Below are positions 8,591 through 18,015 of a stretch of 64,000 bases of DNA, one piece after another (positions within the stretch are counted from its first letter, which is position 1; every line of letters begins with the position of its first letter). Source of the DNA: Crocinitomicaceae bacterium (GTDB lineage: Bacteria > Bacteroidota > Bacteroidia > Flavobacteriales_D > Crocinitomicaceae); contig JADJEU010000003.1 in assembly GCA_016709005.1 (NCBI GenBank), forward strand, positions 262,936 to 326,935, written 5' to 3'. The notes beneath the pieces were generated by a model that saw only the letters and a list, made by a program, of their open reading frames with translations, had not been told where the DNA came from and made no database searches. The position numbers and the translations under genes are program-made.

Positions 8591-9621
8591 TCAGCTTTTG
8601 AATTTCAATTTCTCCGATCTCCCTTTCTTAAAAATCTTATTACTTACCGTGTGTTCTTGTCTCCACTTTTTTTGATCATCTTCAGACATGTGAATGACTT
8701 CAATACATTCTTGTGAGCAACAGCTTTCCATTTTTTTGTTGCACTCAGGACATTGAATAAAAGTAAGTGACATCCTTGATTGGCGCAGTTTACATGATCA
8801 TCTGCCGGCGTGCCACATTGGTGACATTTTGAAACAACGTGTTCACTCACGCGTTCTGCTTTGCGTTCATCAAAAACAAAATTCTTTCCTAAAAATTTAT
8901 TCTGAAGATTTTCTTCTTTGATCTGACGCACATATTCAATGATTCCGCCTTCTAATTGATAGACGCGTTTGAAGCCTTTGTGTTTATAATACGCACTTGC
9001 TTTTTCACAACGAATTCCACCGGTGCAATACATCACAATATTTTTGTCTTCTTCGTGTCCTTTGATTTGTTCTGCAATAATATCAAGTGAATCTCTAAAG
9101 GTGTCAACGTCTGGAGTAATTGCATTTTCAAAATGACCAATCTCACTTTCATAATGATTGCGCATGTCAATCAGAATTGTGTTAGGATCTCCAATGATCT
9201 GATTAAAATCTTTTGCTTTTAAATGAACTCCAATATCAGTCACATCAAAAGTTTCATCATTCAAACCATCAGCCACAATTTTATCACGCACTTTTACTTT
9301 CAGTTTCAGAAAAGATTTGTTGTCATGTTCAATGGCAATATTCAATCTGATTCCATCTAAAAAGGAAATACTATAAAGTTGTTCTTTGAATTTTTCAAAG
9401 TTTGGAGCGGGCACAGAAATCTGTGCATTGATGCCTTCTTTAGCAACATACGTTCGGCCAAGGACATCTAATTTTTCCCATTCAACAAAGAGAAAATTTC
9501 TGAAAATTTCAGGGTTTGGAATTTGGTGGTACTGATAGAAAGAGACGGTGAGTCTGTTCACACCGGCCTGATCAATAAGGTCTGCTCTTTCTTTCGCACT
9601 TAGTTTATTATACAGTTGCAT
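8591..9621 (-). CDS. trhO: Rhodanese-type tRNA uridine-34 hydroxylase TrhO, C-terminus frameshifted
   Basis: The main frame matches TrhO (YceA): an N-terminal acylphosphatase-like half (YVAKEGINAQISVPAP) and a rhodanese domain whose active loop YCTGGIRCEKASA places the catalytic cysteine at residue 199. After about position 8760 the frame changes. Before it is CHQCGTPADDHVNCANQGCH; after it is FIQCPECNKKMESCCSQEC, a Cys-rich probable zinc site, and the protein ends at 8591. TrhO makes 5-hydroxyuridine at tRNA U34 in an oxygen-dependent way. It faces trhP and the ferredoxin tail-to-tail. Confidence 0.92.
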
Positions 9622-9662
9622 GCTATAAATAATTTAAGAGAAAAGATGGCGCAAAGATAAGC

Positions 9663-9700
9663 AAAAAAAAACTCCGTTACCTGCAGACAGGCAACGGAGC
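9663..9700 (-). terminator. Rho-independent terminator of the T9SS type B pair
   Basis: A 12-bp stem CTCCGTTACCTG (9672-9683) pairs with CAGGCAACGGAG (9688-9699), with one wobble pair. On the minus strand it is followed by eight T (9663-9670). It lies 19 bp past the stop of the 9719-13069 gene. Confidence 0.85.
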
Positions 9701-9718
9701 TCAGTGAGTTTGTTTAGT

Positions 9719-12700
9719 TTATTTCGAGTGAACGATCTGAACGGTTCCTTGTCCTTCAACAATCTCACCATCTTCTGCAACAATTCGGTATGTATAGAAA
9801 TACACGCCATCATTGCATTGGCTTCCACTCATATCTGTTCCGTCCCATGACGCTGTGATGTCATTCATCTCATGAACTTTTACACCCCAGCGGTTCACAA
9901 TAAGACAATAGAATTCATCTACTCCTTTTGCATACTCAATGAATGAGAACTCATCATTATTTCCGTCGCCATCAGGAGTAAAGATATTGACTGGTGTAAA
10001 TGCAAGTGCGTTGTAAATGATCAAAGGTTTACAAAGTGTATCGGTACATCCGTTTTTGTTGATCGCAACCAGACATACCTGATATTCGCCACCGTCCAGA
10101 TAAGTTGAGTCAAAAGTTTCAAAAACATCCACACTTAAAATCCAAGCGGACGTCGGTGAATTAAGATTCCAGAAGAACGTTGTATCTGCATTCGGATCAT
10201 TTGGATTTGCAAAATAAAGTGACTGATTAACAAAATGAACATCTACAGGTGCAACACCATAATAATCGGAGGTAAATTGCGGCGATGTCATTTCAAAATC
10301 TGCCAATGGATTTAGAGAATCCAGTTCGACAATTTCGGTAATCACACAGCCGTTATCATCTGTTGCTTCAATTTGATAAGTTGCAGGATTTAAACCTCCC
10401 CATGTAGTATTGGTAACCTGAACACCTGTTTCTAGATTTGTCCATATGTATGAATAATCTGGAGTACCTCCGGCTGCTGCTGCAAATACGACACCGTTAC
10501 CAGATTGATAACCGAATACTCGACAAAATGCAGGTTCACTTCCTAATTGAACAAAGTAAAGTGAATCTGGGAATGTAATTGTGAAATCAAAAACATTGGA
10601 ACATCCAGATTGATCATTCAACGTTAATGTATAATCACCTGCGCCCATGTTTGTTGCAGAATCTTGTCCAAGTCCAATCTGACCAGTTGGAGTTGGATTC
10701 CAGAAATAGCTGATTGCATTGTATGATCCTGTGTAATTGAAAACCGTGTCAACGAAAGCAATTCCAGTATTTGAACCGTAACAAAGCGGCTGCGTTAAAA
10801 CCAAATCGATTCCGAGTTCATCCGGCTGATCAATAAATACTGAATCAATACCATCGCATCCTAAACCATCATCTACGATTAAATAGTACCAGCCAGAAAC
10901 TAAGTTGTTTGCGGCATTTGAGTTTCCGATATTCATTTGGGTGCTGTCAATGTCATCATCTAAAATCAAGTAAGTATAACTGCCCGGTAATGATGTATTA
11001 ATAGTGATTGATCCATCTGAAAACTGATAGCAAGTTGGGTCATTTGCATTCACCAAAATTGTAGGGCTTGTGGTAATTTCTACAGGCATGGTATGACTGT
11101 CTGTACATCCGAAATTTGAAGTTACTGTTAGTTGAATTACATAATTTCCGATTACAGGATATTGGTAGTTTGGATTCCCCAAAGTAGAAACGGAGCCATT
11201 TCCAAAACTCCAGGAATTATTGGTTATTGTTCCGCTGCTGATAGTTGAATTATTATCCATTGTAAGTGGATTTGAAATACAACCGCTATTCAAGCCATTT
11301 GCAGAAGATTGCCCTGCAATCAAATATTCAAAATCAGCATTTGGTATAGGGTGAATTGTAATTGTTATCGTTGAAATGTCATCCGGGCAAGCACCAACGC
11401 CATCTATTACATACTGGAATGTGAATGTTCCCACTTCCCCTGTTGTGTTGAATGCTCCTGTGCCTGGTGTAAATTGGCCTGAAGGAATTGCGGTAGTTTC
11501 ACTCCAAACTCCACCCGTTGTTCCAACTGATAAAAAATTATCTAAATCTAGCGTTGCATTGTTGGCGCATTGCGCATAGGTTGAATCGGCACCTGCAGCT
11601 CCGCTTCCAAAATTGATAATAACCTGTTCAAATGCGTAACAACCTCCAACCGGATCTCCGATCATCACATAAACAACATCGCCGGGATTGATTGTGTTTG
11701 TTGGCCATTGACCTGCAACTTGATCTGCACTATCTGGGATGACGCTAAAAAACTCTGTGATTGTTCCAGGTGTATTATTGAGGTCATTCACAACAAGAGT
11801 TGTCAAATCAAATGCTCCACATTGTGGTCCCGGATCAACGATTTCGATTTCTGGTCCCGCCGTTAAATCCACTACAATTTGTTTGACGATATCTCCACTT
11901 ATGCACGTTCCTGTTGGTGTTCCTGTTGCCGTATAAGTTGTTGTGGTGTTTGGAGATGCTTCTGTGGTTGTACCCGTTGTTACACTCAAATCGGTTGTTG
12001 GTGTCCATGCCCACGTATAGTCGGCTGAGTTTGGTCCTTCCACAGAGATGGTGGTTGGAATTCCTGCGCAGGTAAAAACGGTATCGATTACTGGCTCACA
12101 ATAGGATACCGGTAATCCTGATCCACCAACAAAATCGAAATAATATAAACTAGCAATAGCGGCATCAATCTGATTTTGATCCAGGATCACAGAGAACTGA
12201 AATGTTTCGCTTGCACCTGCAGGTAAGGTTGTTATTTTATATGCCAGCGAAATTGCCTCATCGGCAAAAGTCGAAAAACCACTTGATCCAACTAGTGGGA
12301 AAGTGCCATTCCAAATATCAGATCCATCTCTGTTTGCAAATCCACCGTAACTCACTCTAAAGTTCGGGCCAATCGCAGCAAGTCCGATGTAAGAATCCCA
12401 AGGTGTACTTTGTGTAGCAGAGACTAATGCCTTTTCACATCCGGCCGCAGGCTGCGCAACAATTGAGTTTGTGGTCGAATAATCACCGTTTAGAAATTGA
12501 TTATTATCAGGATCGACATTTCGATAAAAATAAACATCATTCAATGTTGCACCTGTATTATTTGTAATGGTCACTTCAGTCGTGTAATAGAGTTCTGTTA
12601 CGTTTAGAGAGTAAACCAGCTTCAGCCCAACGTTGTTGACTGAACCCTCCCATTGGACACTGATGCAGGAACCGTTCTGCTCATAATTACTTAATGACCC

Positions 12701-13069
12701 GGGAATTTCATTTTGAAGAATACCAAATGATGGAGTAGCACCATTATTACTGTAGTTAACGCCATTGATTTCAATTCCAAATCCATTTTCTGGAGTTCCT
12801 GGTGTAAAAAAATCACCATCATATTGCAGCCAACCATCTTGCTGTGGATTAGCAACGAAACCAAAAAATACCGGAGCGAATGTTCCTGAACTTCTGGCGT
12901 GAGAGCCTCCTAGCGTAAAGGTGCCTTCATGTCCGTTGTTATTGATACCTACTTCAACATGATCACCAATGAGGTAACCACCGTTTGGAACAAGTTGGCC
13001 AAAGAGGTTTGATGTTTGCGTCAGCAAGCCAAGCGCAGAAAATGTACATATAAGTTTGAGGGATTTCAT
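9719..13069 (-). CDS. Giant secreted T9SS type B protein (gliding-motility C-terminal domain)
   Basis: This 1116-residue protein has an N-terminal signal peptide (MKSLKLICTFSALGLLTQT, cut near LFGQ). An unannotated β-rich region follows, then PKD-like segments (NNSWSFGNGSVSTLG) and SprB-like repeats (PTCYQFSDGSITINTS; QPLCYGSNTGIAFVDT). The C-terminal type B sorting domain has NIFTPDGDGNNDEFSF, LIVNRWGVKV and GVYFYTYRI. Such proteins cross the outer membrane through T9SS and are surface-attached or released; adhesion is a likely role. It is paralogous to the upstream gene (18-bp gap), and a strong terminator follows. The frame is intact over 3.3 kb. Confidence 0.92.
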   Translation of the reverse strand: MKSLKLICTFSALGLLTQTSNLFGQLVPNGGYLIGDHVEVGINNNGHEGTFTLGGSHARSSGTFAPVFFGFVANPQQDGWLQYDGDFFTPGTPENGFGIEINGVNYSNNGATPSFGILQNEIPGSLSNYEQNGSCISVQWEGSVNNVGLKLVYSLNVTELYYTTEVTITNNTGATLNDVYFYRNVDPDNNQFLNGDYSTTNSIVAQPAAGCEKALVSATQSTPWDSYIGLAAIGPNFRVSYGGFANRDGSDIWNGTFPLVGSSGFSTFADEAISLAYKITTLPAGASETFQFSVILDQNQIDAAIASLYYFDFVGGSGLPVSYCEPVIDTVFTCAGIPTTISVEGPNSADYTWAWTPTTDLSVTTGTTTEASPNTTTTYTATGTPTGTCISGDIVKQIVVDLTAGPEIEIVDPGPQCGAFDLTTLVVNDLNNTPGTITEFFSVIPDSADQVAGQWPTNTINPGDVVYVMIGDPVGGCYAFEQVIINFGSGAAGADSTYAQCANNATLDLDNFLSVGTTGGVWSETTAIPSGQFTPGTGAFNTTGEVGTFTFQYVIDGVGACPDDISTITITIHPIPNADFEYLIAGQSSANGLNSGCISNPLTMDNNSTISSGTITNNSWSFGNGSVSTLGNPNYQYPVIGNYVIQLTVTSNFGCTDSHTMPVEITTSPTILVNANDPTCYQFSDGSITINTSLPGSYTYLILDDDIDSTQMNIGNSNAANNLVSGWYYLIVDDGLGCDGIDSVFIDQPDELGIDLVLTQPLCYGSNTGIAFVDTVFNYTGSYNAISYFWNPTPTGQIGLGQDSATNMGAGDYTLTLNDQSGCSNVFDFTITFPDSLYFVQLGSEPAFCRVFGYQSGNGVVFAAAAGGTPDYSYIWTNLETGVQVTNTTWGGLNPATYQIEATDDNGCVITEIVELDSLNPLADFEMTSPQFTSDYYGVAPVDVHFVNQSLYFANPNDPNADTTFFWNLNSPTSAWILSVDVFETFDSTYLDGGEYQVCLVAINKNGCTDTLCKPLIIYNALAFTPVNIFTPDGDGNNDEFSFIEYAKGVDEFYCLIVNRWGVKVHEMNDITASWDGTDMSGSQCNDGVYFYTYRIVAEDGEIVEGQGTVQIVHSK

Positions 13070-13087
13070 CAGGTTAAGTGCTAATTG

Positions 13088-16000
13088 TTATTTTGAATTG
13101 ATTACTTGTATTGTCCCTTGTCCGAAGAAAGGAGTTCCATTTGCGGCGCTGCCTGTGTAGCTGTAAAAATAAACACCATCTTTAACAGGATCACCATTTT
13201 TGTCAGTACCATCCCAACTCTGAGTGATGGCATTTAGTTCGGTGATTTCTACTCCCCAGCGATTCACAATGATGCAAGAAAAATCAGAAACTCCCTTGGC
13301 ATAATATTCAAAACTAAAGTCATCATTGACTCCGTCGCCATCTGGTGTAAAGATGTTAACTGGAGTGAAGTCCAATGGATCATAAATCACTAGTGGTTTG
13401 CATAAGGTGTCTTTACAACCATTTTTATTGATGGCAACCAAACAGATTTCGAGTTCAGCTCCTTGCGTATAGGTAGAGTCGAAAGTTTCAAACAGATCAT
13501 CGCTAAAAATCCAAGTGCCGTCCGGCGAATTGAAATTCCAGAAGAAACTTGTATCTGCTAATGGATCATTTGGGTTTGCAAAATAAAGTGACTGATTGAC
13601 ATAATGTACATCTACCGTTGCCGTTCCAAAATAATCAGATGTGAATTGAGGTGATGTCATTTCAAAATCAGCTATTGGATTTAGAGAGTCCAAAGTCACG
13701 ATCGACGTTAAGGTACATCCGTTATCATCTGTTGCAACAATTTGGTATTGGCCCGGATTTCGTCCACCCCAGGTTGTGCTAGATGAATTTTGTCCGGTAG
13801 ACAGATTCGTCCATACATATGTATAATCAGGATTCCCTCCGGCTGCTGCAGCATAAACCACCCCGTTACCGGACTGATAGGAGTAAACACGACAATAGGC
13901 TGGTTCTGTTCCCAACTCAACAAAATAAAGAGAGTCTGGATACGTGATTGTAAAATCAAAAACATTTGAACAGCCTGCTGCGTCGTTAATCGTTAGGGCA
14001 TAATCACCTGGTCCGAGTTGCGAACAAGAATCCTGGCCCACACCATTTAAACCTGCAGGATTCGGATTCCAGAAAAAACTTACGTTATTATAGGATCCTG
14101 AATGGTTATAGACTGTATCAACAAATGCAACTCCAGTGTTGAAACCATAACAAAGTGGTTGGCTAAGAATAAGATCGATCGCTAGTTGTTCGGGCTGATC
14201 AAGGAAGACAGAATCTTCTACAAAACATCCATTACCATCAGTCACTGAAGTATAATACCAGCCGGTGACTAATTGATTGATCGCTGTTGTTCCACCGAGA
14301 TTGAGAACCGTACCTGCTGAATTCGTCATGACAAACGTATATGGTAAAACACCATTTACTAAATTGGCAGTTACAGATCCATCCGGGAATCCAAAACAAG
14401 TTGGTTCATTGGAAATAAAATCCAATTCAAGCGGTGGTGGTTCACTAATGCTAAATGTTTGGCTCCAGTTACAACCTTCCTGGTTTGTAATAGATACGGT
14501 ATAGTTGCCAATAGCTAAGTCGTTTTGATAGGCTGTGCCACCAGAGTTAACAGTAGAAGTTTCAATCACTACTGCACCTTGAAGCCATTCAACATCAAAT
14601 GGTGCACCCGTGCCGGTTATATTATTGACATAAGCTGTTCCATCATCTGCTCCACCGCAAGCTCCATTAGAAAGACTATCCAGTACCCAGTTTGCAGTAA
14701 TTCCTGTAACTGTTACATCCACTTCAGCTGAGGCAAAGCAAGAGGTACTAACATCCCCGATGACATATTCGTAAATACCCGATTGCAAAGTATCCGGCAT
14801 TGCTAGCGGATTAATTGGATCACCGTTTTCATCAAACCAAAGTCCACCAATTTGAGGTGAACCTCCTAATGAGTTAAACAGATTCACCAGCGCTGCGTCA
14901 TCACAAATATTTAAAATTCCGTCCGTTCCAGCATTCAATGGTGGCGGTACATCAAGCTCAATTGAAAACGATGCAATTCCCGGAATTGGACAAACTTCAT
15001 CCGTTGCAACGACTGAAATAATTGAACCAGTATATCCGGGTTGGAATGTCCAACAGATTTGTGCAATTGCAGGATTGGTACCTGTTTGAGTAAAAGTTGC
15101 TCCTGGCAAAAATAAATCGATGTTTGAACTTAATACAAGATTTTCTCCTAAATCTGGATCATCAAAAACAACTTCAAAACAAAATTGATCTGCCGTGCAT
15201 AATGTGATTGTGTTCCCATTTAAAACTGCATTTGTTCCAAAATTATCGAAGTTGGTAATACCAATGGGTGCATTTGGCGGAGTATTTGGGCATATTTGTA
15301 CAAAAAATTGAATGTCTTGCATCATCGTTCCAACTAAATTTCCCAGAACGTCGAACTCTTCAATGAGAATGGTTACAACAAAATTTCCTGGTACCGTAGG
15401 CGTGAAGTTTAATTGCCCTGTAGTTGCATTAATTGTCATCCCGGGAATAGGCTCGGTAGCAGTATAACCGCCAATATACGTGATTGGAGTTCCAAGTGTT
15501 CCGAGCGCATTGACTAATGAAAATACAAGTGTGTTTCCGTCTGACTCAAGCGCGCCAAAGTCATAGGATACCGGCACATTTGCACAAACATAAGGAATAG
15601 GTTGACTTGTGATTACCGGTGAATTATTACAACTTGCTGTTGCCGAATTTATGGTTGATTCGACATAAAATAGATTACTCACACCACCTGAAAGATTGGT
15701 TGCTGAATTGCGATTTCCAACTTCATAACTCATGGTCCATGAGTCGCATACTGGGTCTAATGTAACAATTGCAGTGTAGATGTACTCTTCAACTCCTGGT
15801 AACGATCCACCTGAACACTCACTGTTGGGAACTTCAGCCGCGCAGAGCTGAGATACTTCGCCGAAAGAAGACAAAGTCATGTTGACGTTGAAAGGCGCGA
15901 AGCCGCAATCATTGGAAAAATTAACGGTTGGAGTAGACATACTGACACCACCACAATCTCTGTATGTTGTCAATGTGACGAGAAATTCATTTGGATTGCC

Positions 16001-16108
16001 AGTGCATTCGTACGCAATGTTGCCACCCACAACGTGTGTCGCAAGCAGATTGGACGGAATAATCAGAAGGAAAGTAAACGCAAAAAATAGTCTCTTTAAG
16101 GTTTGCAT
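13088..16108 (-). CDS. Giant secreted T9SS type B protein, paralogue of the next gene
   Basis: This 1006-residue protein has a signal peptide (MQTLKRLFFAFTFLLIIPSN, cut near LLATH). The region after it (HVVGGNIAYECTGNPNEFLV, LTTYRDCGG) is typical of large Bacteroidota surface proteins, with Ig-like/cadherin-like domains, SprB-like repeats (EPTCFGFPDGSVTANLVNG) and the type B domain NIFTPDGDGVNDDFSF with GVYFYSYTG. Its C-terminal ~450 residues are closely similar to those of the downstream gene, while the N-terminal halves differ. It is first in a two-gene minus-strand operon. Confidence 0.92.
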   Translation of the reverse strand: MQTLKRLFFAFTFLLIIPSNLLATHVVGGNIAYECTGNPNEFLVTLTTYRDCGGVSMSTPTVNFSNDCGFAPFNVNMTLSSFGEVSQLCAAEVPNSECSGGSLPGVEEYIYTAIVTLDPVCDSWTMSYEVGNRNSATNLSGGVSNLFYVESTINSATASCNNSPVITSQPIPYVCANVPVSYDFGALESDGNTLVFSLVNALGTLGTPITYIGGYTATEPIPGMTINATTGQLNFTPTVPGNFVVTILIEEFDVLGNLVGTMMQDIQFFVQICPNTPPNAPIGITNFDNFGTNAVLNGNTITLCTADQFCFEVVFDDPDLGENLVLSSNIDLFLPGATFTQTGTNPAIAQICWTFQPGYTGSIISVVATDEVCPIPGIASFSIELDVPPPLNAGTDGILNICDDAALVNLFNSLGGSPQIGGLWFDENGDPINPLAMPDTLQSGIYEYVIGDVSTSCFASAEVDVTVTGITANWVLDSLSNGACGGADDGTAYVNNITGTGAPFDVEWLQGAVVIETSTVNSGGTAYQNDLAIGNYTVSITNQEGCNWSQTFSISEPPPLELDFISNEPTCFGFPDGSVTANLVNGVLPYTFVMTNSAGTVLNLGGTTAINQLVTGWYYTSVTDGNGCFVEDSVFLDQPEQLAIDLILSQPLCYGFNTGVAFVDTVYNHSGSYNNVSFFWNPNPAGLNGVGQDSCSQLGPGDYALTINDAAGCSNVFDFTITYPDSLYFVELGTEPAYCRVYSYQSGNGVVYAAAAGGNPDYTYVWTNLSTGQNSSSTTWGGRNPGQYQIVATDDNGCTLTSIVTLDSLNPIADFEMTSPQFTSDYFGTATVDVHYVNQSLYFANPNDPLADTSFFWNFNSPDGTWIFSDDLFETFDSTYTQGAELEICLVAINKNGCKDTLCKPLVIYDPLDFTPVNIFTPDGDGVNDDFSFEYYAKGVSDFSCIIVNRWGVEITELNAITQSWDGTDKNGDPVKDGVYFYSYTGSAANGTPFFGQGTIQVINSK

Positions 16109-16380
16109 GGTTGAATTTTATAGTTTGAAGACTCGTCTGCTCCCAGATACGTTGCTTCGGTACAGTCTAAAATTATCTTTTTTTTTAGGTTTTCTATTCA
16201 AATTGTGATGAGATACCGAGCTTTTTTTGAAATCTAACAGCATTAAATGATTTCGATCAGAACTAAACATCTTGCTATCCCGATTGCACTCAGCGTATTG
16301 TGAAGTTTTGGGAGAAACAGATTAAACTTTAGTCTAATTTTCAAGTCGAAGCAAATAGAAACAATAAAAAACTAAGACAA

Positions 16381-16761
16381 ATGAAAACCGTAAAAAGAAT
16401 AATGCTGTTTTGTGCTATAATCGTGAGCACGACAACCTCGTTTGGACAAGAAAATCATGATGACAAGAACATAACACCTGAAGAACGTGCAACCAAACGC
16501 ACTGAAAAAATGAAAGCTGAATTGTCTTTGACTGAAGCACAAACAACTGAAATTTATTCAATAAATCTCGCTCACATAAAGGAGATGGACAAATTGCGTG
16601 AAGAACAAAAAGTGCTTCATGAAAAAATGAAGGCAGAAAAGGAAGCAACACGCACAAAAATCAAAGCGATTCTAACCGCTGAGCAAAATATAATCTTTGA
16701 TCAAAAGGCAGAAGAGCACAAGAAAAAACAAGAAGAAAAACGCAAAGAGCGCCAAGACTAA
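16381..16761 (+). CDS. Small periplasmic DUF4890/Spy-like protein
   Basis: This 126-residue protein has a signal peptide (MKTVKRIMLFCAIIVSTTTS, cut near FGQ). The body is a very charged helical segment: ITPEERATKRTEKMKAELSL, then LTEAQTTEIYSIN and ILTAEQNIIFDQKAEE. Paired L-T-x-x-Q-like motifs with Lys/Glu-rich coils are typical of DUF4890 and Spy/CpxP-type periplasmic proteins, which bind metals or act as chaperones. The exact role is unknown. A terminator follows 20 bp after the stop, so it is a single-gene unit; the 272-bp spacer upstream shows no gene. Confidence 0.75.
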   Translation: MKTVKRIMLFCAIIVSTTTSFGQENHDDKNITPEERATKRTEKMKAELSLTEAQTTEIYSINLAHIKEMDKLREEQKVLHEKMKAEKEATRTKIKAILTAEQNIIFDQKAEEHKKKQEEKRKERQD

Positions 16762-16779
16762 TTAGTGTCACTGAGCGAA

Positions 16780-16812
16780 AAAACGCATCTGAAAACAGGT
16801 GCGTTTTTTTTT
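16780..16812 (+). terminator. Rho-independent terminator
   Basis: AACGCATCT and AGGTGCGTT form a stem with one G-T pair around GAAAAC, followed by a run of T from 16804. It ends the small DUF4890-like gene. Confidence 0.85.
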
Positions 16813-16950
16813 TGCGATACGAAGTTAAATACGTTGTAAATGCGTCAGATCATAGGAGGCTTGCATACAACTTTTAACAACTATCTTTTAATTTTTTGAA
16901 AACCGGATTTGTGATTGCATGGCTAATCCGCTTAACTTTGGTCACGAATA

Positions 16951-17769
16951 TTGATCAATCTGGAAAAATTACTAGAATATAATCCAATCTTACTTGCGCT
17001 GGGAGCGACCTTGTTCACTTGGTTTGTAACTGCTGCGGGTGCTGGATTAGTGTTCTTTTTCAAGACAATTAATCTGCGCGTTCTTAATTTCATGCTGGGT
17101 TTTGCTGCAGGTGTAATGATTGCAGCCAGCTTCTGGTCTTTGTTGGCACCGGCCATTGAAATCGCTGAAGAAAAAGGAATGACACCCTGGCTGCCAGCAT
17201 TAACTGGATTTTTAGCTGGTGCAGGATTTTTGTTACTCGTTGATCAAATATTGCCGCATGTTCATCCACGTTTAAAAACAGAAAATTCAGAAGGAATCAA
17301 AACTTCATGGAACCGCTCTGTTTTATTAATACTTGCAATTACACTCCATAATATTCCAGAAGGATTAGCGGTAGGTGTTGCTTTTGGTGCATTAATTGCA
17401 AATCCGGATATTCAGGTTTTAGGGGCGGCAGTTGCACTAGCCATCGGAATTGGTTTGCAAAATTTTCCGGAAGGTGCGGCCGTTTCAATTCCTTTACGAC
17501 GTGAAGGATTCTCGCGCAGAAAAGCTTTTTTTTACGGGCAGATGTCTGGAATAGTTGAGCCGATCGCAGGTGTCACCGGAGCTTTACTTGTAGTTTATAT
17601 TGAACCCATTCTACCATTTGCTCTTGCCTTTGCAGCAGGTGCAATGATTTTTGTTGTAGTGGAAGAATTGATTCCTGAATCACAAAACGGAACCGGAACA
17701 GATCTTTCAACTATCGGCGCCATCTTAGGATTTTCTGTGATGATGGTATTAGATGTAGCGCTTGGTTAA
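16951..17769 (+). CDS. ZIP family metal (zinc) transporter
   Basis: This 272-residue membrane protein has about eight hydrophobic segments. It carries the ZIP metal-site helices IAITLHNIPEGLAVG and GIGLQNFPEGAAVSIPL, and a histidine-containing loop (PHVHPRLKTEN) before them. It resembles ZupT/GufA-type importers of zinc and other divalent metals at the inner membrane. TTG at 16951 is the only start in frame after the upstream TAA at 16933, so a TTG start is likely. No metal-responsive site was recognised upstream. Confidence 0.88.
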   Translation: MINLEKLLEYNPILLALGATLFTWFVTAAGAGLVFFFKTINLRVLNFMLGFAAGVMIAASFWSLLAPAIEIAEEKGMTPWLPALTGFLAGAGFLLLVDQILPHVHPRLKTENSEGIKTSWNRSVLLILAITLHNIPEGLAVGVAFGALIANPDIQVLGAAVALAIGIGLQNFPEGAAVSIPLRREGFSRRKAFFYGQMSGIVEPIAGVTGALLVVYIEPILPFALAFAAGAMIFVVVEELIPESQNGTGTDLSTIGAILGFSVMMVLDVALG

Positions 17770-17800
17770 AAAGCACATCTGCATTAAATTTCAATTTCAA

Positions 17801-17831
17801 TTTGCAGAATTCAAAATTCAGTTTACCTTTG
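17801..17831 (+). promoter_or_regulatory. Bacteroidota-type promoter of the his operon
   Basis: TTTG at 17801-17804 and TACCTTTG at 17824-17831 are separated by exactly 19 bases. This matches the TTTG-N19-TAnnTTTG consensus of the Bacteroidota primary sigma factor. Transcription would begin roughly 10-20 bp before the leader ATG at 17851. Confidence 0.8.
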
Positions 17832-17850
17832 TCACATCATTGAAACAAAA

Positions 17851-17913
17851 ATGTATTTAAATAATCTACATCAACATCATCTTCATACTTGCATTCAGGC
17901 GAGCTGGAAATGA
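17851..17913 (+). CDS. hisL: Histidine operon leader peptide
   Basis: A 20-codon ORF encodes MYLNNLHQHHLHTCIQASWK, with four His codons (all CAT) in a six-codon stretch at 17869-17886. It starts about 20 bp after the -7 box and ends 28 bp before the attenuator stem. Its position directly ahead of hisG and its His clustering match ribosome-mediated attenuation leaders of enteric his operons. It is too short to be found by length-filtered gene callers. Function is inferred from this architecture, not from homology. Confidence 0.82.
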   Translation: MYLNNLHQHHLHTCIQASWK

Positions 17914-17970
17914 TATATATGTAATTAAAGATATTTCAAAACCCGTCTGAGTGAATCAGACGGGTTTTTT
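17892..17970 (+). terminator. his attenuator: terminator with alternative antiterminator
   Basis: The terminator is a perfect 9-bp stem, CCCGTCTGA (17942-17950) with TCAGACGGG (17956-17964), loop GTGAA, extended by A-T pairs and followed by six T. An alternative 10-bp stem pairs CATTCAGGCG (17892-17901) with CGTCTGAGTG (17944-17953), with two G-T pairs, and would prevent the terminator. A ribosome stalled at the His codons would leave 17892 onward free (operon on). A ribosome reaching the stop at 17911 would cover it (operon off). Confidence 0.82.
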
Positions 17971-18015
17971 GTTTCTATCCCTTTTTGGTTTACTCAGGCA
18001 CTAAAAAAAGAAAGC

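Noticed and set aside
8378..8716. 112-codon plus-strand ORF after the ferredoxin gene
   Set aside because: It is made of repeat sequence and the antisense of trhO's 3' end, with no recognisable protein features.
11376..11936. Two plus-strand ORFs inside the first T9SS type B gene
   Set aside because: They are antisense to β-rich repeats of an intact coding frame and look like shadow ORFs.
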